Positions 26,801-38,800 of a stretch of DNA of 64,000 nt are shown here, piece by piece. The notes beneath the pieces were generated by a model. It ran no database searches, was not told the DNA's origin, and saw only the letters and a program-made list of their open reading frames with translations. Every line of letters starts with the position of its first letter. The first letter of the stretch is position 1. Origin of the DNA: Mytilus galloprovincialis (lineage: Eukaryota; Mollusca; Bivalvia; Mytilida; Mytilidae); contig NC_134841.1 in the NCBI RefSeq assembly GCF_965363235.1, positions 38,841,440-38,905,439 of the forward strand, written 5' to 3'. The position numbers were made by a program, and so were the translations under genes.

Positions 26801-29800
26801 TGATAAAGCTGAAAGACTATGCATGAGATTGCTAAACGCTAACCGGAAATGAACTTGTGTGAACCAGAAGTAGTTATTTTTTTAAATTTATTGTTAATGT
26901 GAAAGTATATAGAATCATATATATTTGGAATCAGTGTCAAATAAACTATCAGATAAATCAAACAAGAATTAAAAAATGTTTCCCCTTTATTCAAAGGTAT
27001 AGAAAAATTTATATTTTCTAAATCATTTTACAATTAGCTATCAATTGGCACTTGAAGTGACAATTCAAACCCAATTTTGATATTTTCCATATCATATGGT
27101 GGATGGACCTGAAAAACTGTTTTTTTTTATTGTTTGTATTTTTGCTTTTAATTGTTTTATAACTGTTGGTAGGAATCTGACATAACTGACTTTACCATGT
27201 GATATTAATGCTTGTTAAAAAAATATTTTCAGGTGAATGCATTGTATGGAATATGCAATAGCGGCTATGCCAATTGCAACTGTGGCGTAGCAATAAGAAG
27301 TGGTAACTCAATGTTTGTTATGAGAACATGTGATTATATTTCACAATATGAAACACGCACGCACTCTCCAGATATAGAAATGAGAAGTTGTGATGATTCA
27401 TCGATGATCATTAAGGAAAATGGAGGAACTTATACGGTAATTCTATGAGTGAATAATACATTTATCAAATGTTAGCATGTTTTAATAAACATATTCCAGC
27501 ACAAATGACAGCCAAACTGCTTGATAAAAGAATATGAATCTTATAAATCAACATACTCAAGGGAGTTTGTGTCCACATCCAAATATTGTGGATTTGGCTA
27601 TAAACATATACATTCAATTTAATCTCTCCAAAGTGATATAAGATGTCTTTGGATTTGATGAAATTTCTATTAAAATTTATGATACATCGTTAAAAAGTAA
27701 GAATATATAGTAGATACATTTAATAACTTCTACTTTCATTTCAGGTGACTTTGCCAATAGGGACCGAAGTAAAATTTTCGACGTCATCGGGATGGGGACA
27801 CGACCAGTACATTGGTTATATACATGTTAAGCCATCCCTATTAGATGTTGAAAATTCAGAAGGACTATGTGGATACGTTAGTGGTGGTTCAATGGATACA
27901 AGTGATGATTTCACATTAAGAGATGGGACCACAATAGCAACTACACATGCTAATTGGGAAACGTTTGCAGAAAACTGGAGGTATGATTAGTACTCTATAT
28001 ATAAAATGGTATATTTTTTTATACAGATTTTATACATGAAATTGACTGAAGTCCCGGTTTCAAAACGTAAAATAGGATAACGCAAAATTTGCAATCATAT
28101 AAGTCAAAAGTCTAGATTTTCATCAACACATAAACAAATAACAAACATTAATAACTATGTGAATACTATGTCAATACAGAACATATTCTTTTATCAATGA
28201 GAGAGACGAACAAAGATTTAAAAGCAAATCAAAACTATAATTATCTTGAAATCATACAAATTAATTTATAGAAATTCATACAATTAATCGAACATCTATT
28301 AATGTGTTAAACTTTTATTCCAACTTCATGTAGTTGTAGCTACAAACATATTTTATGCAACATCAATCAATATGTTACACTTTTCCTCAACTCTTGTAGA
28401 GATGAAGTTACAAAAATATTTTTGTTGTCATGCATCCAATTTCATCTTGAGAGATGCACACGCCTGATGAAGCTAATTTGTTTAGCGAAATATTGCTTAT
28501 TTCTATTTAAAATCTATTAGAAAATTAGCGTGTTTAAGTTATATTCTTAGACATTTATATATCAAATTTACAGATCTAACATTGTTGGGTTGATGTTTAG
28601 ACGAGTTGTATATACATTATGTACACAGCCATGTAGATTAAAACTGACGTGGAAAGGTAACACCCGGCTATTAAAAGTTTCATTTTGAAGCCCAGGTGGT
28701 CGTGTGGTCTAGCGCGCCGATTACAGTGCAGACGATTTGGTGTCACGATATCTCAGTAGCGAGGGAAGAACCAAAATCTAACATTGTTGGGTTGATGTTT
28801 AGACGAGTTGTTTAAACATGTATATATAAATATACATTTTTTTTGGTATCTAAATATATATGCATAATCCGTGTAAACAAATAACTCTCCACAACACGCT
28901 ACATCCGTTTAATTACACCGAATAGATTTGGAATGAAACTCTCTGTACAGGTGAATATATTTGTTTTACTTGAAAGCTGTAATTCATTAACATGTCTATG
29001 CCTAATTTTGAGGATAAGAGGATATTGTCATAGAACCGCGGGAATTATACATGTATTCATACGCGTTAGCTGGCTTTTTGATGTAACGTCATATCCGAAA
29101 CGTTTTTGCGGGAAGATGCTCGAGAGGGTAAAAAAAGTAATATCCAAAATGGCAAATGCCATGATATTTGAGGCAAATTCACCGGCAGTGGTGAAAAACG
29201 TGCAAATTCGTTTGAAATGAAGATAAAATATTCGAATTTGCGAAAAATATACTAACTATAAACCAATCAAAATATGGCTTTCTTATATAAGGTGAAATTA
29301 TGATAAAAAAGGTAATACATTGTATCTGATAATCAATTATTCTTTTCTCTCTGACTTCTCAATCTGTACTGATCCAGGGGTAGTTCATCAAAATCGTTTT
29401 CACACAAACAAAATTTACAAAATTATGATTTATTTTATAAATCTCACATCAAATCGACATGTTAATGCATGCATGTGATTTTAAGATTGCATCACACAGG
29501 CCATTTCCTTCATTTTTAAATTTATCACTGAGGGTTTTATCTATAATGTGGGCTGCATTATTTTGCAACTTGTCTACTATGCCTCTACCAATACCATTGC
29601 ATTACCACTAAGTTACGCTAAATTAAAGCCAGGTTTCGCATTCAGCTATTTGTTAAAGCTTGACGATGAGAACAAACAAACAGAACGTCCTCTGGATAAA
29701 GCTTGTACATGTTTAAAATGTAACAATGGCATTACACACTCATCTATGTTACGCATAATTCCGGCCAGGTTTTAACTTCAGGTCATTTGTTAAAGCTTGA

Positions 29801-32800
29801 GTGAGACAGGTAATAAAGCTGTTATTTAGTATCAATACTTTCGGGAAAAAGTCAATTTATAGGACTATGAGAACGAACAGACGAAACTTATTCAAAATAA
29901 AGTTGGAATGAAACCACCAATGCCATTACACACTATGTATCTACCACTGCGTTGGGCTGAATTAAAGCCAATGTTATAGCTCTGGGTAATTTTTTAAAGC
30001 TTAAGTCAGACGTAAATTAATATTTTTTGTTTCTTGTATTATCAATAACCGACACAAAATGTCGGTTAATAGAACGACTAGAACGAACTAACGTAACATC
30101 TTCTGAATACAGTTTAAATAAAATCCACCAATGCCATTAACTATTATAGCTACGTGACGCTCAATTAAACACAGGTTGAGACTTTGTTTTTTTTTAAAAG
30201 CTTGAGTGAAATCTGAAATGAAGCTGTGTATAAGTATGATGTATCAAAAAAATAGGTACGATGTCAATATGTAGGAAGATGAGAACGAACAAACAAATCA
30301 ACTTCTGTATAAAGCTTGAATAAAATTCGGACTAACAACAGCAGTGGTATAAAAGTTCAAATACTCAAGTGCTTAAAAGATTTATCGTATATCATCATGA
30401 TCATGATCTAGATGTGGAATACACTTTAAATAATTGACCACTCTGTCACCTATGCCTTACAATAGTAAAGCTTTCGATGGCCGGGTGTTTCCTTTTCTCA
30501 TCAGTTTTAATCTAGCGTCGTAATACAGTACATGATAAATATATATATTTCATTTTTTTCTCCCTTCTATCTATTTCACTGAGCAGGTACAATTTAAGAT
30601 ACTAGTAATACAATTGATAAAATATGTAACATAAAATAACTTACGTAAGCGAACGTCTGTACATCTCATTAATACCTTTATGTAACATTTACTGACATCA
30701 TAATCATTACTTTTATAGGGTACTTGATGCTGAAAGATTCTTTGTAGACAAACCCCTAGTACTGCGTCAAGAAATTCATCTTCAGCAATATTGTATTTGT
30801 GGGGAGACGGAAGATGAAGGAACACAATTAAATGAATTTTCATATAAGTGTGGCTTAGAAGGTCCACTGAAAAATTGTTTATCGCAAACAAGAGAAGCTG
30901 CTGTATTTCATAAAACATGTTCATCATCCAGACGAAAGCGTTCTGTCGATGGTCATCATATCATAACAAAAAGCTTAACAGATAGTGATGACATCATTGA
31001 CAATAGAGAAATGTATATAGCTCCTGATAGTGAGCTTTCTGCTGTGGAAATAATTCATGTAAGAATACATTAAATTTTACTGCTCTAGATTGACGATGCA
31101 CCGAAAATGTTCGTTAAGTGAAATGTATCATTTTAGGGATATTCCACCTTTTAGCGGTAACAAATTGTACATATTTTTGGAAGATAGCTTTGCTCAGTAT
31201 AATTGTAAACTGTTTATATGCGTTGCTTTAAAAGAAAGAGAACTTGATTTTCATAAGATTACCGGCCGATTGTTCATGGAAATTGAAGATAACAAATGCG
31301 TTGTCAAATGAAAAACGGAGCATCTTCAAGATTTTAGTGTTTTTTTTTATCAGATTAAATCTGGATTAATAAATGTTAGTATAAGAAAACCAGTATATGA
31401 AAAAAAAATTGAAAATGCATTTCTGATTTGAAAAATAAGTGTTGTTAGGACATATTTATGACATGGCAGCCATGTTTAACTTTCAACAATTACTCCATAA
31501 AGTTATAGATAAACTCATCATAGATAGGATTGAAATTTCATATTTACGCCTGACGGGTGTTTCGTCTACAAGATCTATCAGTGACAATCGAATAAAAAAA
31601 TGTCCAAAAGGCCAAATAAAGTACGAAATTGAAGACCATTGAAGACCAAAAATTCCTACAAATTTTGCCAAATACAGCTAAGGTGATCTATATAACTCTG
31701 TTATAAAACTCTGTTTCGTATTAATGTTTATATCAGATAGACAAATGGCCTGGTAATTGGACTGAAGTTAAAGCACGAGAAGTATGTCAGTCCAGCATCA
31801 CAGAGGCAGTTGGAGACGAAATATTGGAGACATCGCATACAAAGTCAGATGGATATATAGAAACATGCATGTTTGACATTAAGGTACATTAATGAAATAT
31901 GTGATATATGTTTTCTCAAGAACGTCAGCATCTTTACTTTACAATCAGAATATAAATCTTAGAAAATTAGAGGCGAGAGATACCAATGGGATAACCATAA
32001 CCAATGTATTATTATCTGCACCAAAATTGATAGAAACCCCTAGTATTGTCTACAAAATAATCACCAGTGACGGTTGAATAAAAACTGTTAAAATACACTA
32101 AATATAATGCGATGTTGCAGAGCATTGAGTGCCCAACTTTTAAAAAGATTTGCTTAATATATACAATTTGACTTTTACTTAATTTTATATCATGGACAAA
32201 ACGTAAGTACCTAAACAACTAAATTGAGTAAAGATGTTTAAAAAAACCTCAGGCAAGTGTGCTTGGAATTTTAGATGATGTCAAACATTTCATCAAACAA
32301 TCTTTCTATGAAGCTACGATTAAAGTGCAACAGACCACAAAACTAATGAATTGATAATTATGAAGATTATAGTTCACGAATCTGAATATCATTAACCTTA
32401 ACATTATAATAAACACTCACGGAATGGAAACCTGAAACGTTGATTAAAAATTGCTTTCATTTACTTTTGAAATCGTATTGCAAAGAAGCCAACATTAAAT
32501 TATTAGTGCAACAGTATAATATAGAAAGTCTTAAACAAAGTTTGTATTACTCAACATGATAGGTTGTTTACAAATATGAACATCTTTATGAATAAACTGC
32601 ATTCTACGTGTAGATATGTTTGCTTTCAATCGTTATCTTTCCGGCAAAGACTTTTTAAAATTTAAACCAACATTAAACCAACATTTTAATCATAGTGTAG
32701 AGATGTGATTTTCAAATTATGTGATACAATTTAAAGCTAGATCCCTTAATATTTGCCCTCATATTTAAAAAAAAAACAAAAAACAAAATCTTTTCAAATC

Positions 32801-35800
32801 AAAACAATTTCTTCGGAACAAAAGTATTTTAGTTGAACCTATTTGTTTCCACCAATTCCTATAAGCCTGTATATTATTGGTTTCCTATAGTGACATATAG
32901 TTGCTAATGTCTGTGTCATTGTGGTCTCTTGTGGAGAGTTGTCTCATTGGCAATCATACCAAATCTTCGTTTTTGTATCATTTGTTACTGGTAGATTCAT
33001 TTTGCGCAGTGGTCGAAACGGTTGTAGAGAAAAATCTAATGATGTGGTCTTGACTTGCAATTTTTTTTCCAGTTAGCGGGAGACACACGATTCTTAGAGG
33101 CAACTGTCAGTTCTCTACAGGAGGTTGCAATATCTGAGATATCAAGAAACGTTTCTTTATTTATACAAGATAATACAACTGAAACTACAGCAAATTCAAA
33201 GAAGTCAATAGGAGAGATGCTGCTTGGCAATTTATGCAAAAATAACTGTAGTAAAAATGGAGTCTGTCAAAAAGGTAGGGTAAATAAGTTTATAATAAAA
33301 AAAAATATATATCAAAATTACCGGACTCTAAGGAAATTCAAATTAGAAAATATTTATTCAAATGGCAAATTCAAAAGCTAAACACATCAAACGAATGGAT
33401 AACAACTTTCATATTCCTGATTTGGTACAGTCATTTTCTTATGTAGAAAATTGCGGATTAAACTCTAGCTAAACTATGGAAGTAAAAAAAAATTACTTTT
33501 ATGCTCTTCAAAATTTAGTTTTTTAAAGTACATATTGCATATTTTTCAATAGAAATTTTAAAAATATTTATACACTGCGAAAAGGATTATGTTGACATGT
33601 ATGACGTAATTAAACAAGTTGTTAGAATTCATTTAAATCATATATATTATTATTCCTTTTCCTTCGCGTATCAAGCAAGCCTGGATTTTAAAGACTTCAA
33701 CCACATTGTTAGCGTTTGGCATTCTGCTCATAACACTTTTTTTTAATTCTTTCATTATCATCATTTAACCTTTGCCTTATAGATTTTTAAGATTAGCTGT
33801 CCGAAAATCGTCCGTCGTCGTCTTTGTAGTCCGTTGCGTTAATTTTCACCAAAATCTACTTATCTGAAACTACTGGTCCAAATTTAACCAATCTAAAAAT
33901 TTTTGTTTCATTTTTTAACTCTCATTTTGAAAACCCTAGTAGATGGATAGAACTTTGAATAGCCAAAATAATCACAATACAAGACCTACAAATAAGTTAA
34001 AATGACCAAAATTGTTTGTCGAATTCTTTTTGAAATTATTGCCCTTTAATTTCAATTTGCCAATATTTTGTTTTAGCATTTTTACTTGATATCTTGAAAA
34101 TTATAATAGATAGTTAATAACTTTAAAATAGGAAAGAATTGTCAGCAAAATTGATCACAAGACAAGTTTTACAATCAAATCCTATTACTGACATCTTCAT
34201 TCGACTCGTTATTACCCTTTACATATGAATAATACCAAGTTTTTGCCTAGTATAATGGAAACTATAAAAGAGATAGATGTGGATAAAAACTTTAAGAAGC
34301 CAAAAAAATAATTAGCAGAACAAGTTTAACCAATATGTCAATATGAATGAAATTGTCAGTTAACTCTTCCTAGAACTATTTCATCTTCATGATGATAATT
34401 TTACCTTAAAACAGCAAATCAGTCTCATTTTAGCATTTGTATTATCTAGTTCCTGTTTTGCGTTGTAGGTGTTTGTATCTGTAATCATGGTTTTGGGAGA
34501 CAAGACTGTTCAGAAGACCTCACTTTACCACCTAGAAACATAACTATTCCAATGAATGGTATTTGTAATACCAGAGAAAGGTTGTGTGCTAAGACAAATA
34601 TACAGGGCGTTTTCAATTCAAGAAACATCACTTGTCGTTCACGACACTGGGAGGTAAATATTATCTCACATGAATCAAGAAACCAATTTTAACACGCAAT
34701 ACATATGTTTCTGTAATGAGCTTTATCAATACGATTCCGATCAGCAAAAATACACGATCAAAACCAGAATTGCCTAAATGGGCTGTAAAATGATGGAACA
34801 ACTTAGAGTTCATGTACATTTATGAACAATTATATATGTCATAATTTAGAAATGGAAATAGAGCTGCCTATGATTGTGATCCTTATTTTGTCATAACAAA
34901 GGAACTTCAGCTACTTTGATATTTTTAATCAACCCCTTGATGTTTAAAAAGACTTTGAATTTTTTAAAAACTAAGGCTTTTTTTTTTTATCTCAGGAATA
35001 GATTACCTTAGCTGTATTTGCCAAAACATTTAGGAATTTTTGGACCTCAATGTTCCTCAATGCTCTCCAACTTCGTACTTTATTTGGCCTTTTAAACATT
35101 TTTTTGTTTCGAGCGTCACTGATGAGTCTTTTGTAGACGAAACGCGCGTCTGACGTAAATATAAAATTTTAACCCTGGTTTCTATGATGAGTTTACATGC
35201 AGTTACAAGATACTGATACAAGTTAATTGGTTGTTTTCTTATAATTTTTTAAACACATGAGTCAATGTAACTTGATCGCATATTAGGAAAAAATAGCGAT
35301 TGTACCAAGAAATCAATCAAAATCGACAAAAAAGACAGATGGAAACTCAAATGAACTTTTCATAGTTTTGTACGTCTATCCGCCTTTCTTTTATATCCCA
35401 TTTACATGTAATTCTTAATCTATAACAAAGAGAAGTTCGATAACGCATAACTGTAAAACTTCGATCATCATTATCATGTTGTAATGGATTTATGAGTTTT
35501 GAACAGCGGTATACTACTGTTGCCTTTATTTGTACCTTTGCTATAATTTTTCCATTTAAATATTTTTAATTGATAGATGTTGAAAGACGGAAGTTGGAGT
35601 TACGTCTCAGATTATCAGACATATGATGGACAATATAGGAATTCGTACTTGGTTTCATGCGAATTACCAACAGCTCGAAGAAAAAAGCGGGCAACATCAG
35701 AGTCAGTTATAGCTGATGGTTATGAAATAAGTTTGTCTACAGACGGAAATAACTTTGGCGACAGCGTCAAAATTATGATATACGACCTAGAGTGTTTTTC

Positions 35801-38800
35801 TTGTTATTTGGAAAACAATACATGCATTGAACTGGTAAGGGCAAGCACTTTGAGCTATTTATACTATTAAATTTTTAAGATGAAATTATTGCTCTAGTGA
35901 TATATTCAGTTATATTTGCCTACTGTGAAGATGTTTCATGACTCTGTGTCCTTGATGAGTTTGTTTCGTCGCATTTTAGAGGCAAAAGATAGGAAACAAA
36001 ATAACCATATTGATTTGAAGATTTTTTAATTATTTCTTGTTAAGGAGTTTCAAAGACAAGGGTAAAGACAGAATAAATGATTTTTCAAAGATAGGCTTAA
36101 CTTAGATGTAAAATAAAATGAGGTACTGAACGAATGACCATTTCTTAAAATTGAGAATTAATGGAAATGGGGAATGTGTCAAATTTACAATAACATGTTT
36201 TTCAGACTCATTCAGATTATGTCTATAAGTAATGATTTTTGTTATAATGTGCGCGTATTATATGAATAAGAAGGTAGAAAGTAATCTTCATATGTTGACA
36301 CCTAATAAACCTAGATATGTGTTTGTAGGATACATGTCCCATTGAAACTACAACTGAAGCTACAACGGAACATTTAGCTTCAATGAGTTCAATCTCAATT
36401 ACAAATACAAGCACTACAACAAAATCCACGACAATTAATCCTGCAACACCAATCACACCAGTACAATCAATATCGACTACAGGCAGTTCTACATCTCTAA
36501 TTTCAACAGAATCAACAATTAAATCCGTATCAACATCTGAACAAAAAACAGAAGCAAGTATTACCAGTACACCAAAAGGTAAGACCGTTTACAATAGTGT
36601 CACATTGTAAATTTGCCTTAAATCGAAGAAGTAGTTTTCAATAACTGTCGAGTTTGGAACATTTGTGCATTCATAGCGATTTACCTATATATCGTTTACA
36701 GTATGAATATAATCAACAAGGTTAACTTGCCCTTATTTATGGAAAGTGGATATCTTCCTAATATATTCACTGTAGCCAATTGGTGTTTATGCATCTTTAT
36801 ATGGTCATTTTATAAATTTCCTGTTGATAAAAGTATGAACTTTCGAAATACGAAGGATTTTCAATCCCAGGCATAGATAACCTTAGCCGTATTTGGCACA
36901 ACTTTTTGGAATTTTCGGTCCTCAATGCTCTTCAATTTTTACTTGTTTTGCTTAATAACATTTTTGATCTGAGTGTCACTGATGAGTCTATGTAGACCAA
37001 ACGCGCGTCTGGCGTATTAAACTATAATCCTGGTACTTTCGATTTTTTTTTATGTAAGTTAAAACTAATGAGCAATGAGCCTACGATCTGGTAGATCTAA
37101 CAGGACATCAAACATTTAACACATTTGATTCACCCCTTTTGTGTCCCAAAAGAGGGACGAAAGATACCAAAGGGACAATCAAACTCATAAATCTTAAATA
37201 AACTGACAACGCCACGGATAAAAATGAAAAAGACAAACAGACAAACAATAGTACACATGACACAACATGTACCGATAATGTTTTACCTATGATTGTCGTC
37301 AAGATTACCCTCTGTTAGTCAAATGTTTTGAATATTAAAAAAAATGATACCCTCTGCTCTTTTATAATAGTTATCAAAGGTTCCAGGATTATAATTGAAT
37401 ACGCCAAACGTGCGTTCCGTATACACAAAACTCATCAGTAACGCTCAGATTAAAATAGTCTTGAAGCCACCACTGTTATTTTCAATTCAAGCTGATGTTA
37501 AGTTTTATCAATGGTTCAGTCAACTGCAGATTTTTACGAGAAAAGAGTGTTTTCAAACAAATTAACTCTCGAAAAATTTCATGTACAGGTAGATACTTAT
37601 ATATATATATATAAAAGAAATATATAGAAAAACATTTGAAGGTTGGCAATCAACAATGATAATGAAATGAAGGGGTTTTACAATTGAAAATAGTTAAACA
37701 TGTTAATATCATTTAAAATGTATTTTTTTTACAATTTCAACCTTGTTTGCATATTTATACATGGCTTTAAAATACTAAAATATATTTTTGGACTGTTTCA
37801 TCTGATATAAATCTTTGCTACGCAATTCTCATCTTTATTTACAGATGATAACTCAAAATCTGGTAATATAATAGCCATTTTAGGAGGCGTTATCGGAGTT
37901 GTGGTGATAATAATTCTTATTATTAGCGTGATGATTTACAAAAAAATGAAATTAAAGAACAATGGGTATGTATCTATTATTAAGCTTATTCTAACTAACG
38001 ACTTAGGCAACATTCAAGAAACACCGGCTTTAGGGTAAAATATCTGCCATTTGATACGATATACCACAGTATGTATTTATAATGATTTCCTTGATGCAGG
38101 TTTGCTACACAGAAAGAAGCTATTAAACCAAGAGTTCCAAGAGTTATGTTGTGTTTTGTATATTGATGTTTATCTTTTTCTTTTTTTGGCTATGACATTA
38201 CCAATTGATTTTCAACTTACGAATTTGATTTCCTCGTGGTTGTCTTCTGAATCTCTGTTAGGCCACACCAAAAGTCTAGAATGCTTAGGGACGGTTTCAA
38301 AAAGTAGATTACATGGTTAATCAATTAAATTAACATTAACAATTCAAAACTCGTTATCAAGCGTGGAAATCTTTCAAAGTAAAACTTTCTATCAAAACAA
38401 AGTGAATGTAAGAAATTATAGGCATCCGTACGTCCTTCAGTATTGAGAAAAGCCAGACTGTTTAGTCGATTTTAGCAGGCCTTGACATTTAAAACTAGCA
38501 AACAATTCAATTGAGAAAGTTTACGGCCTAATTTATAATTAATAATTTTAAAACAAACAAACAATCACTTCACTACAGGCAATGTTCTACGGACCTGTGT
38601 ACTTACCCGCTTTCGCATTTAAACCGCTTTCAAAGTTAAGGCATAACTGTGAATAATTTTCTATAAATACATACATACAACTACAGTAAATGTACAAGTT
38701 ATTTAAGCGAAGGTACACATACAATCAATTAACTAAATAAATAAATCTTTGTTCTAGATGGTTCAATATATTACACACTTAATCTCATGATCTAGAAATC

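Noticed and set aside
28933..29220. 95-codon plus-strand frame in gene A intron 10
   Set aside because: No in-frame splice connection to the VWD exons, whose phases already match without it.
36223..36456. Open frame antisense to the Thr/Ser stalk exon
   Set aside because: It is the complement of a low-complexity Thr/Ser exon, and its Val-rich composition is a mirror effect.
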